DNA of 8,767 bases. Source: an uncultured Bacteroidota bacterium (GTDB taxonomy: Bacteria; Bacteroidota; Bacteroidia; Chitinophagales; Chitinophagaceae). Where the stretch lies: positions 1 to 8,767 of the forward strand of contig CAIVKT010000107.1 in assembly GCA_903906615.1 (NCBI GenBank), written 5' to 3'. The notes beneath the pieces are model-generated. The model was not told where the DNA came from and ran no database searches. It saw only the letters and a list, made by a program, of their open reading frames with translations. This document shows positions 1 through 6,380 of the stretch, piece by piece (within the stretch, counting starts at the first letter, position 1; each line of letters begins with the position of its first letter). The translations under genes and the position numbers were made by a program.

Positions 1-101
1 CATTTGCTGAGAATAAAAATAATTTTAATTATTGTAAAATGAAAAAGCATTTTTAAATTAAGCATGTGGGCAATGATGGTATCTTCTAATCCGAATTTCA
101 T
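1..101 (-). pseudogene. Start of a second MNT nucleotidyltransferase gene, apparently broken (or cut by the window edge)
   Basis: An ATG at 101-99 overlaps the TGA stop of the HEPN gene (98-100) as ATGA, the usual coupling in HI0074/HI0073-type pairs. The first residues, MKFGLEDTIIAH, resemble the N-terminus of Bacteroidota MNT-family nucleotidyltransferases that follow such HEPN genes. After about codon 13 the frame becomes very AT-rich and reads as Leu/Phe/Ile/Lys-rich sequence without family resemblance. The glycine-serine nucleotide-binding motif, expected near residues 28-33, is absent. No stop occurs before the edge. I infer that the antitoxin gene was truncated by a deletion or insertion here, but only about 33 codons are visible, so a divergent intact gene cannot be excluded. 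Confidence 0.45.
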
Positions 102-514
102 TGTTTGTCGCGCATCATTTCCAGTTCTCTTTTAAGCTCCGTGAAAACGCTGAAGTACAGGGATAAAATATTACCCGCAATTTCTTCAGCGGTCTTTTCA
201 TTGTAGGTGTGTGCGGTACGGTTTCTGTCTTTCAGCATTTCCATCCATATATCACCTTGTCTTATCAAGCCTCTTTTGAAAGCCAATTGAATAGCATCCC
301 TGCTGCCCTGTATATTGCTCTCGCCCTGGTCTTCGTAAAAATCTTTTATGGTATTCCAGCCCAGTTCGTAAGTATATTCAAACGACTTGATCATACCCAG
401 TTGTTCCATTGCATTAAGTTGTTCCGCTTTCTGAACAAATCTTTCAAGCATGGCAATTGTTTTTAAATAACTGTTGAAAGTTTGTTGCCAGTGAATATTT
501 TTATCCATACACAT
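98..514 (-). CDS. HEPN-domain protein, HI0074 family (nucleotidyltransferase substrate-binding / HepT-like toxin)
   Basis: This 138-residue, all-helical protein matches the HI0074 family of HEPN proteins, long annotated as nucleotidyltransferase substrate-binding proteins and now viewed as HepT-like RNases held in check by an MNT partner. Visible family features are the N-terminal W-x-Q-x-F-x-(S/N)-Y-x-K-x-L region (9-24), the F-E-Y-T-Y-E-L-x-W helix (45-53), and the signature RNRTAHTY, which gives R97-x4-H102-x-Y104. In characterised HepT proteins the Arg/His pair is needed for RNase activity and the Tyr is the residue AMPylated by MntA. The start could be ATG at 514 or the in-frame ATG six bases later (MDKN); the A-rich leader AAACAA precedes the first. 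The gene lies 73 nt after the porin stop and overlaps the partner start as ATGA. If the partner is really broken, this protein is an orphan, and the cell must tolerate or have inactivated it. Family assignment is confident; toxicity is inferred. Confidence 0.9.
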   Translation of the reverse strand: MCMDKNIHWQQTFNSYLKTIAMLERFVQKAEQLNAMEQLGMIKSFEYTYELGWNTIKDFYEDQGESNIQGSRDAIQLAFKRGLIRQGDIWMEMLKDRNRTAHTYNEKTAEEIAGNILSLYFSVFTELKRELEMMRDKQ

Positions 515-550
515 TTGTTTATTCGGGCATCTTCTTCACGTAAGATCAAC

Positions 551-584
551 GCAACCAAACTTCCCCCTTTAGGGTAGGGGTTGC
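551..584. repeat. Imperfect GC-rich inverted repeat between porin and HEPN gene
   Basis: GCAACC (551-556) and TTGC (581-584) flank CCCCC and GGGG runs (563-567 and 577-580) around a short loop. The structure is imperfect, with an unpaired stretch of about 8 nt on one side. On the minus strand, the direction of the flanking genes, no T-run follows it, so it is a poor intrinsic terminator. C-run/TTTAGGG/G-run sequences of this kind occur between genes in Bacteroidota and may be a small dispersed repeat, but that is from memory. Confidence 0.3.
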
Positions 585-587
585 CTT

Positions 588-2711
588 TTAATTGATCATT
601 ACCCACGTAAACCCAAACCGTATCAGCGCATCAGGTGCGGCATAGAGGGGTATGTAGTTGTTGCCGGTGTTGTTGAAGTTAGTTACCGGTGTGCCGGTGT
701 AGAGGATGGTGTTGCGGGTAAATATCTCCTGCAGGTTGTCGCCAATGACAAAGGCACGGAAGCGCTTGATGCGGAAATTGAGGAACACCGCTGCCTGTGG
801 CGCATTACTTATAGAAGTAGTTGTTTGGTAGAAAAATTTGTTGAGCAGCGCATCGTAGCCTGCCGGGTGGTAAGTAGTATTGTAGCGCACCTCTATGCCT
901 GTGGCAATTTTGAGCCTGCGATGAAATAATGCGTATTCATATGATAGCTGGTGCTTGCCCATCAGTGCGGGTATGTTCACAGGTGCGTTGTCCGGCACCT
1001 GCTGGTACACCAGTTCATTATCCAGGAAGAAGTTGCCCAGCTTAAATATCTTCTTGATCCATGCCTGCGATATGCTGAAGGTGTTGGAGTATTGTGCGGG
1101 CAGCTCGCTTTCATTGATGTAGATGTAATTATTGATCACATAATCCCTTACCCCACCCGATAGCCTGATGCGCGGGCTTTCCAGCATGGCAAATACTGAG
1201 GTGACGCTTTCAGGTTTTAGGTCAGCAAATATATTCTTCAGGGTGTATTGGTTCTCATAAGTGGTATAGCTATAGGGTGCGCTGTTCAGTTGCTGCTGAA
1301 AGCCTGCCGCAAAACTGCCCAGGTTGTTCTTCAGTTCCTTGCCTATAATGGCATTAGCGAGGAAATTGCCTGCATCCTGCCCGGTAACGAAGAGCTTGGC
1401 ATTAGCGCCATACTCCCATTCGCCGGGGTGCAGGGCTTCTTTCTTTATCTCGCCGGTAAGGTAGTTGCTCACCAGGCTGCTGCGGTCGCTGCCCAGCGAG
1501 TAGTATAGCTTCGGTAGGCTGTCTTTGATGATATTAGATACGGGTGTGGATATAAACTGGTCGAACCGGCTGCCTATGCCCACACTAAAGGTGGATTGGT
1601 GGCCTTGCTTGCCTATATAGCCATTAAGCAATAGCTGGTTGTCTATCCAGAACCACTTTTGCTGTGTGAACACGGAGTCGGTGCCGGGTAGGTAATAGCC
1701 GGTACCATTATCTAAAAAGGTTTGCTTGAATAAGGTAAGATAGCGCAAAGAGTCAGGCGACAGGTCATTGTAAGTATGCTTCTCGCTGCTTACTTCCAGC
1801 TTATGCGTGATGCTGAACTTTGGGGCAAGCGTGGAGGTGAACTGTGTGGAGTCAGCATTATAGATAGTGTCTGTTTTGCCCCAGGTATAGCTGTGCTGCA
1901 ACAGCAGTGTAAAATCGCGCTGCACATTGCTTACTGTAGAGCGGGTAATGCTGTATGCATCATTCTGGTAGGCCTGGTCTATGGTTTTTCTGTCGGTATA
2001 TGCGGGGTTTAGCAGCTCAGTGGCATCTACTATGCCGCCATTCTCATCATGCTGCTCTTTGTTATATACCATGGCCGCATAGAGTACATAGTGCTTGTCG
2101 GGGCTTTTGTAATTGGTGGTAAAGCTGCCGTTATCGTGGTTGTTGCGCTCGGTCTTATAAAAGCCCGGTGAGTTGATCTTGTGATACTCTACCGCAAAGT
2201 TCCAGTTGGGGTCTATGTTTTGCGTGTGCGATATGCCGGCCACCTGCTCCAGCTTGGAGCCAAGCTGGTAGCTGAATGCAGAGTAGGGACGGGTGGTGTT
2301 GTAGAAATTAAGGCTGTCCACATTAAAACGGTACACATCAAATACATGGTATCCCAGCGATGGCCCCACACGGTCTTCGGGAGTAAACAGCAGGTTATTT
2401 ACTGGGCTGCCCAGGTTGCCCATATCCTGGTACCACGGCTGTGTAAATCGCCCGCGCTGAAAAACGTGCAGGCTGGTATCCGGGTAGTATTTTTTGGCCG
2501 AGTTCAGCCGCTCATAAGAGATCTTTGCTTCCTCATCCTTCCATTTCTTGGTATTTGTTTTGTTGTGGGTGGTGTCCTTTTGGTTGGCTGTAGTGCCGGT
2601 ACCACCCGTGCCATTGGGCAGGGTAGACTGCGCAAAAGCCACACTGCCGCACAGCAGCAAGCACAGCAGCAAAAAATACCTCCCAAAAACAGCACCCGGA
2701 ATACGCCCCAA
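588..2711 (-). CDS. Putative outer-membrane porin, Porin_10 family
   Basis: The 707-residue product begins with a signal peptide (Arg at 3 and 11, Leu-rich core 13-21, likely cleavage after AFA at 25-27, mature N-terminal Gln). A Thr/Gly/Asn/Lys-rich linker (about 29-60) follows. The rest has alternating aromatic and polar stretches typical of a large beta-barrel and ends in strand-like residues (IRFGFTWVMIN). The region around residues 93-180, with W-Y-Q-D-M-G-N-L-G-S-P and a run containing G-x-x-x-Y-x-V-F-D-x-Y, is characteristic of the Bacteroidota putative porin family. Expected role: diffusion of solutes across the outer membrane; substrate unknown. There is no ATG between the upstream in-frame TAA (2712-2714) and the signal peptide, so translation most likely begins at TTG (2711). 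An A-rich leader and a -7-like TATTTTTG (2742-2735) support this. The nearest in-frame Met lies well inside the mature protein. It follows the phosphorylase gene by 78 nt and probably has its own promoter. Confidence 0.85.
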   Translation of the reverse strand: MGRIPGAVFGRYFLLLCLLLCGSVAFAQSTLPNGTGGTGTTANQKDTTHNKTNTKKWKDEEAKISYERLNSAKKYYPDTSLHVFQRGRFTQPWYQDMGNLGSPVNNLLFTPEDRVGPSLGYHVFDVYRFNVDSLNFYNTTRPYSAFSYQLGSKLEQVAGISHTQNIDPNWNFAVEYHKINSPGFYKTERNNHDNGSFTTNYKSPDKHYVLYAAMVYNKEQHDENGGIVDATELLNPAYTDRKTIDQAYQNDAYSITRSTVSNVQRDFTLLLQHSYTWGKTDTIYNADSTQFTSTLAPKFSITHKLEVSSEKHTYNDLSPDSLRYLTLFKQTFLDNGTGYYLPGTDSVFTQQKWFWIDNQLLLNGYIGKQGHQSTFSVGIGSRFDQFISTPVSNIIKDSLPKLYYSLGSDRSSLVSNYLTGEIKKEALHPGEWEYGANAKLFVTGQDAGNFLANAIIGKELKNNLGSFAAGFQQQLNSAPYSYTTYENQYTLKNIFADLKPESVTSVFAMLESPRIRLSGGVRDYVINNYIYINESELPAQYSNTFSISQAWIKKIFKLGNFFLDNELVYQQVPDNAPVNIPALMGKHQLSYEYALFHRRLKIATGIEVRYNTTYHPAGYDALLNKFFYQTTTSISNAPQAAVFLNFRIKRFRAFVIGDNLQEIFTRNTILYTGTPVTNFNNTGNNYIPLYAAPDALIRFGFTWVMIN

Positions 2712-2734
2712 TTATTTATATACTTTAAACACGG

Positions 2735-2742
2735 CAAAAATA
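2735..2742 (-). promoter_or_regulatory. Possible Bacteroidota -7 element for the porin gene
   Basis: On the minus strand these bases read TATTTTTG, matching the Bacteroidota sigma-A -7 consensus TAnnTTTG. It sits about 24 nt upstream of the TTG start, which would give a short A-rich leader. No convincing TTTG -33 element is seen at the usual distance, so this is tentative. Confidence 0.4.
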
Positions 2743-2789
2743 AGCAATCGTGGGTACATTGGGTTGGTATTTGCCTGCATCGGCAACAA

Positions 2790-3614
2790 CTACTTTTTCA
2801 ACCCACCCACTATACCTGTCACCAACGCCGCCATTTTAGGCGCGGCTGCATGGGCTGCCTCCAGCACCTCCTCGTGGGTTATGATCACCGGCACATCGGT
2901 AATACCCAGGTCGGTGATCACGCTTATGGCAAATACCCTCATGCCGCCGTGGCGGGCCACTATTACCTCCGGCACAGTGCTCATGCCCACGGCATCGCAG
3001 CCTATGGTGTGCAGCCATTTGTATTCGGCAGGTGTCTCGAACGTAGGGCCTTGCAGGCCCACATAGGTGCCTGTGCGCACGGTTATATTGTTTTTAGCGG
3101 CTATTTCTTTGGCCAGTTCTATCAGGGCGTGGTCGTATGGCTGGCTCATATCCGGAAAGCGGGTACCCAGGCGTTCATCATTCTGCCCGCGCAGCGGATG
3201 CTCCGGGAACAGGTTGATGTGGTCTTTAATGATCATCAGGTCGCCAATAGCAAATACGGCGTTGGTGCCGCCTGCGGCATTAGATAAGATCAGTGTTTCC
3301 ACGCCCAGCGCCTTCATTACCCGCACCGGGAAAGTCACCTCCTCCATGCTGTACCCCTCGTAATAATGAAACCTGCCGGCCATCAGCATCACATCTACGC
3401 CGTTCATCTTGCCAAACAGCAGCTTACCGCTATGGCCCTTTACGGTAGATACAGGGAAGCCCGGCACACCCTCGTAGTCTATCTCTGTTTCTATTTCTAT
3501 GGCATGGGTAAGGTCGCCCAGGCCGCTGCCGAGGATGATGCCTGCGATGGGCGTGCTTTTGATGCGGCTTTTAATGAACGCAGCCGTGACTTGTATCTTG
3601 TCGTATAAGTTCAT
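2790..3614 (-). CDS. punA: Purine-nucleoside phosphorylase, trimeric PNP-I family
   Basis: The cytoplasmic enzyme cleaves purine (deoxy)ribonucleosides with phosphate to give free base and (deoxy)ribose-1-phosphate in purine salvage. Its 274 residues are full length for the PNP-I family. Seen in order: phosphate loop GSGLG (29-33, Ser30), His61, RFHYYEG (81-87; Arg81, His83, Tyr85 and Glu86 match human R84, H86, Y88 and E89), NAAGG (112-116), GPTFETPAE (189-197, with Glu193 at the position of human Glu201), GMSTVPE (210-216), and His247 in HEEV near the position of human His257. The odd point is VITD (232-235): Asp235 stands where human and many bacterial PNPs have the base-contacting Asn (human Asn243), which may affect 6-oxo versus 6-amino purine preference. 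It starts with ATG 22 nt after the hepT stop, so it could be co-transcribed with the toxin-antitoxin pair, although no functional link is evident. Confidence 0.96.
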   Translation of the reverse strand: MNLYDKIQVTAAFIKSRIKSTPIAGIILGSGLGDLTHAIEIETEIDYEGVPGFPVSTVKGHSGKLLFGKMNGVDVMLMAGRFHYYEGYSMEEVTFPVRVMKALGVETLILSNAAGGTNAVFAIGDLMIIKDHINLFPEHPLRGQNDERLGTRFPDMSQPYDHALIELAKEIAAKNNITVRTGTYVGLQGPTFETPAEYKWLHTIGCDAVGMSTVPEVIVARHGGMRVFAISVITDLGITDVPVIITHEEVLEAAHAAAPKMAALVTGIVGGLKK

Positions 3615-3636
3615 GAATTGGAATTAATAATGAGAG

Positions 3637-3981
3637 TTAGAGCTTGTCATCAGATATGGTGTGCAACCACTCTGCAAGGGCGGGTAAGAATTCTTCTTTG
3701 ATATCCCAGAGTATTTCATAATCGATGCCGAAGTATTCATGAATGATCCTGTTTCTTAAACCGACTATCTGTCGCCATTCAATTTCAGGGTGCTGCAATT
3801 TATAGTCTTCTGGAATCCTATTAGCGGCTTCGCCTATTATCTCGAAATTTCTTACAGTAGCATCAATGGTCTTTTCGTCATGAGTAAACTGCTCATAACT
3901 TAACCCTGATGTGTATTTTATTATCTTATTGACTGCTTCAAGCATGTCTTCTAAGAGTAGTAATAAGTCTCTTTTAGACAT
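3637..3981 (-). CDS. hepT: HepT-like HEPN RNase toxin (DUF86 family)
   Basis: This 114-residue protein is a DUF86/HepT HEPN protein, the toxin of the HepT/MntA type VII toxin-antitoxin system. Characterised members are dimeric RNases neutralised when MntA transfers AMP to a tyrosine close to the active site. The signature R76-N-R-I-I-H81-E-Y83 fits R-x4-H-x-Y exactly, so both catalytic residues and the AMP-accepting tyrosine are present. Other family traits are the N-terminal helix with L-x-D-M-L-E-A (9-16), the VRNFEIIGEAANRIP segment (43-57), and WRQIVGLRN (69-77). Length and motifs look intact. Its start overlaps the end of mntA by 8 nt (antitoxin first, toxin second), consistent with translational coupling and co-regulation. 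Activity in this host is inferred from the family. Confidence 0.95.
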   Translation of the reverse strand: MSKRDLLLLLEDMLEAVNKIIKYTSGLSYEQFTHDEKTIDATVRNFEIIGEAANRIPEDYKLQHPEIEWRQIVGLRNRIIHEYFGIDYEILWDIKEEFLPALAEWLHTISDDKL

Positions 3982-4264
3982 AGATCAGATCTGGCTTAAT
4001 AGCATCGAAATACTTTGCTTTAATGGCATTTGCAGAAACCAGGTCAACTTTTTGATGCAATATAAGCTCCAGTTCATCTGCAAGATCAACGTACAGGATG
4101 CCAATACTTTTATGGAAGGCAACTAGGATATCCACATCGCTGCTGTCTGATGCCTCGTTTCTGCTGTATGACCCGAAAAGCGCAAGTGTTTTTACACTAT
4201 ACTTTTCCTCAAGCAAAGGTTTTGCAGATTTAAGTGTAGTTATTATTTCCTGGCTGGTAAGCAT
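3974..4264 (-). CDS. mntA: MntA-like minimal nucleotidyltransferase antitoxin
   Basis: This 96-residue minimal nucleotidyltransferase (MNT) domain is the expected antitoxin for the adjacent hepT. Family members use ATP to AMPylate the HepT tyrosine and so block its RNase activity. The active-site motif G31-S32-x10-D43-x-D45 is complete (GSYSRNEASDSSDVDILV lies within 31-48), and a third likely metal-ligand acid is Asp74 in QKVDLV. The size is normal for the family. The ATG at 4264 is the first in frame. A near-match to the -7 consensus, TAATTTCG (4276-4269), lies immediately upstream and would give an almost leaderless transcript. The gap to the preceding membrane-protein gene is only 37 nt, so read-through is also possible. 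Confidence 0.95.
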   Translation of the reverse strand: MLTSQEIITTLKSAKPLLEEKYSVKTLALFGSYSRNEASDSSDVDILVAFHKSIGILYVDLADELELILHQKVDLVSANAIKAKYFDAIKPDLIYV

Positions 4265-4301
4265 TGCCCGAAATTACAATAATTTTTAAATATGGCTACT
4301 T

Positions 4302-4919
4302 CTATCCCGCAAATCCCGGGTTGATGACCTCGTTCACAGAACGCTTTACCTGTGTGATGCCGGGATTGCTGTAGGTTACCACACCATCGGTCACGCTCTT
4401 GGCGTTGTTATTAGGACTCACGCCCGACATACCCAGCATATGGCGCTGCTCTATAGTATCCAGCGCTGCTTTGCGCACCAGGTGCTGGCCTACTATGGTT
4501 TTGATGTCTTTGCCTGCCATGTGCAATATATCGTTCTTCAGCCTTATCTCCCGTGCCATGCGGCCTATCACAAATATCAGCACCACGCCTATAGCCGCCA
4601 GCCCGTATATGCCCAGTATCAGGAAAAATAAATTGGTAGCGCCTATGCCGTTGCGCAGCGATGAGCTGTAGAACATCTGGCTCAAAACATTAAAGGGCAT
4701 GATCTTGTGCATAAAAGCCATGAATGCGATGCCACCTAGAGAGATAATGTAGCAGATAAATTCCGTCATGATGAGGGTGCCGCTGCTCAGCAGGCGCTGT
4801 GCTGCGGGCTTGCGCAGGGAGGTGGCCAGGGGGTCCAGCAGCTCTATCTGGTCATTTATCATTACCCGCTCTTCTCTAAACTCTTGCAGCAGATCATCCT
4901 TAAGGGTGGTCAATGACAT
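4302..4919 (-). CDS. Unrecognised inner-membrane protein with two membrane segments
   Basis: I do not recognise a family for this 205-residue protein. The N-terminal 1-45 is charged and probably helical (KDDLLQEFREERVMINDQIELLDP). Two hydrophobic segments follow, at about 49-70 and 96-119, joined by a loop of about 25 residues. The second ends in the positive stretch GRMAREIRLKND, which the positive-inside rule places in the cytoplasm; both termini would then be cytoplasmic. The C-terminus (120-205) starts as a basic amphipathic helix and ends Ser/Asn/Gly-rich, probably unstructured. There is no signal peptide. The layout could suit a scaffold or regulator at the membrane, but no function is claimed. 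It lies 83 nt after the BatD/RraB-like gene and has its own candidate -7 element. Confidence 0.8.
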   Translation of the reverse strand: MSLTTLKDDLLQEFREERVMINDQIELLDPLATSLRKPAAQRLLSSGTLIMTEFICYIISLGGIAFMAFMHKIMPFNVLSQMFYSSSLRNGIGATNLFFLILGIYGLAAIGVVLIFVIGRMAREIRLKNDILHMAGKDIKTIVGQHLVRKAALDTIEQRHMLGMSGVSPNNNAKSVTDGVVTYSNPGITQVKRSVNEVINPGFAG

Positions 4920-4938
4920 TGGTAATAATTAGTTTATA

Positions 4939-4946
4939 CAAAAATA
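4939..4946 (-). promoter_or_regulatory. Possible Bacteroidota -7 element for the two-membrane-segment protein
   Basis: The minus strand reads TATTTTTG here, a full match to TAnnTTTG, 19 nt upstream of the ATG at 4919. The leader would be short and A/T-rich, as is common in Bacteroidota. A -33 TTTG is not clear: a TTG occurs upstream, but at a spacing shorter than usual. Confidence 0.45.
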
Positions 4947-5002
4947 ACGTAGATGTAAAGCAATAACAGCATTTAAGTATCCACAGGTGTGAATAAGTAA
5001 GT

Positions 5003-6169
5003 CTATAGTGATAAATTTCTATAGCAGCCGTGGTGGTCTGTAGCCATATGCTGTTGTTCCTCCGCCATTTGTTCCAGCCCATCGGGCGTGGGCGTGGTAT
5101 TGCCGGTTACGGTTACTGTATAGCCTGTTTGTGGCTGCCCGGCGGCAGTTGCCTTTACCGGTTTAGATGGCATATATCCGTTTGCCAGCACCGATGCAGT
5201 AAAGTCGGTGGCATAATCTTCATTATCGAAGCTGAAAATGATGCCTAAGTTTTTTTGCTCTTTAATGTCCATGCCTGAGGCCTTGTAACGTGCAATAAGC
5301 CCTCTTACTGCAGCATACATATTATATGCCCCGCGTATAGTGTTCTCCTCCCTGTCTGCCTTCCAGTTTTTGGCCGGCATGATCTCGGTTAAGTATCTGT
5401 AATTTTTGTCGGCGCTGTGCAGGCTTTGTAGCACGGTGTATAGGAAGCCTGTATCCGCTACTGCAAAGTAATACCTTGGCATATCTTCGAGGTGTATATA
5501 CCCCGTGAAATGTTGCCTCATGGAACTGTCCATCTGTTGCAATATTTGCAGCGGAAAGTTCTCCCAGTAAACAGTATCCAGTGCTTCGCATTTGGTGTAA
5601 ACACTCATTATAGACTGCAGATCAGGCTGAAGCGTACGGTGCAGCGCACTGTCTGCGGCAGTTATATCCGGGTTCATATATACAGGTCCGGTCGCTACCA
5701 CATATTTGTAGCGGCTGTCCTTTATTTTCTTGCCCAGTTGGTACATGGCATCTGCTATTTCCTTATGCTTTATGGGTGCTATCTTGGCTTCTTCGCCTAC
5801 CTGTATACTTGCATCGGTAGCAGTGTACGTATTGCCATCATTGCCGGTAGCGCTGGCTCCATGCAGCAGGAAGGTGCCAGTATGTTTGGCCACCAATACA
5901 TAAGTAATAGAGATGCTGTTGGTAGTCACATACTCGCCTTTTACAAGCGTTGTGCTCGTATTATTACTTTGGAAGGGGCCGCTCTTTACCGTAAAGTCGC
6001 TGAAGTCGTCATGTTTCAGTCCGGTAGCAGTGCCGGTGAATGTGTATTTCACTTCTATATCATTATTTATGCCCGGCTTGTAGTCACTAAGTGTGCGTGT
6101 AAATGTTTGGCCATATGCTGTGGCTGAAAACAATATCAATAGGAGAGCGGTGAAGTTGCGGATATTCAT
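5003..6169 (-). CDS. Secreted BatD-like protein with an RraB-like C-terminal domain
   Basis: This 388-residue protein has a signal peptide (hydrophobic 8-15, likely cleavage after TAYG at 17-20). Residues about 22-125 match the N-terminal Ig-like domain of BatD (aerotolerance protein): G-x-N-D-x-x-E-V-x-Y-T-F at 33-44, D-F-S-D-F-x-V-x-S-G-P near 55-65, Y-V-L-V-A-K-x-x-G-T-F at 90-100, and G-x-x-Y-x-A-T-D-A-S-I-Q-V at 112-124. BatD proteins normally carry repeated domains and a C-terminal membrane helix; neither is present. Residues about 135-285 are unrecognised, rich in Tyr and acidic residues. Residues about 288-385 resemble RraB, the RNase E inhibitor fold: an A-x-Y-x-x-x-G-x-D start, I-I-F-S-F-D-N-E-D-Y-A (310-320), L-x-x-x-G-Y (327-332), a YTVTVTG strand (350-356), and an H-G-x-Y end near 380-383 in place of G-G-x-Y-D-G. 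The fusion suggests this fold works outside the cytoplasm here, so RNase regulation is unlikely. The BatD part is fairly sure; the RraB part is by eye only. Confidence 0.75.
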   Translation of the reverse strand: MNIRNFTALLLILFSATAYGQTFTRTLSDYKPGINNDIEVKYTFTGTATGLKHDDFSDFTVKSGPFQSNNTSTTLVKGEYVTTNSISITYVLVAKHTGTFLLHGASATGNDGNTYTATDASIQVGEEAKIAPIKHKEIADAMYQLGKKIKDSRYKYVVATGPVYMNPDITAADSALHRTLQPDLQSIMSVYTKCEALDTVYWENFPLQILQQMDSSMRQHFTGYIHLEDMPRYYFAVADTGFLYTVLQSLHSADKNYRYLTEIMPAKNWKADREENTIRGAYNMYAAVRGLIARYKASGMDIKEQKNLGIIFSFDNEDYATDFTASVLANGYMPSKPVKATAAGQPQTGYTVTVTGNTTPTPDGLEQMAEEQQHMATDHHGCYRNLSL

Positions 6170-6185
6170 AGATGGTTTAATGAGG

Positions 6186-6193
6186 TGAAATTA
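6186..6193 (-). promoter_or_regulatory. Weak -7-like element for the BatD-like gene
   Basis: The minus strand reads TAATTTCA, one mismatch from TAnnTTTG. It is preceded by TTTTG about 21 nt further upstream, within the usual -33 spacing. It is about 16 nt from the ATG at 6169. Given the AT-rich surroundings, a chance match is quite possible. Confidence 0.3.
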
Positions 6194-6309
6194 GGGAATT
6201 TATAAATTCAAACACAAAACAGCAGGCTGCAATACTTGTCACGTCTAGTATATAGGTCAAAATTCAACTTCCTATAATCAAAAACCACCATCCTTTCCTC
6301 TTTTCTCCC

Positions 6310-6317
6310 TACCTTTG
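6310..6317 (+). promoter_or_regulatory. prfC promoter, Bacteroidota -7 element
   Basis: TACCTTTG, followed by CACCCC, is a full match to the Bacteroidota -7 consensus TAnnTTTG and has the form often seen in Chitinophagaceae-like genomes. Transcription would begin about 6323-6325, leaving a leader of about 55 nt that contains the heptamer repeats before the prfC ATG. The upstream -33 region is C/T-rich without a clean TTTG. Confidence 0.6.
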
Positions 6318-6340
6318 CACCCCTTTAGCAGATAGCTCAC

Positions 6341-6375
6341 TAACGACTAACGACTATCTACTAACGACTATCTAC
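6341..6375 (+). repeat. Heptanucleotide tandem repeat in the prfC leader
   Basis: Five uninterrupted 7-base units run up to the start codon: TAACGAC, TAACGAC, TATCTAC, TAACGAC, TATCTAC, then TACAA and the ATG at 6381. The two unit types alternate so that a 14-bp block is duplicated. The array occupies the place of a ribosome binding site and contains no Shine-Dalgarno sequence. Copy-number change would alter leader length, not reading frame. Confidence 0.85.
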
Positions 6376-6380
6376 TACAA

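Noticed and set aside
2771..2786. Hairpin TTGCC/GGCAA just after the phosphorylase stop
   Set aside because: The stem has only 5 bp and no T-run follows it on the minus strand, so a terminator call is not supported.
2181..3287. 368-residue plus-strand open frame across the porin and phosphorylase genes
   Set aside because: It lies opposite two confidently identified genes, its translation is rich in Cys, His and Val without family resemblance, and it fits an antisense shadow in GC-richer sequence.
5492..6127. 211-residue plus-strand open frame opposite the BatD-like gene
   Set aside because: It shows no family resemblance and no signals, and the minus strand carries a signal peptide and BatD motifs.
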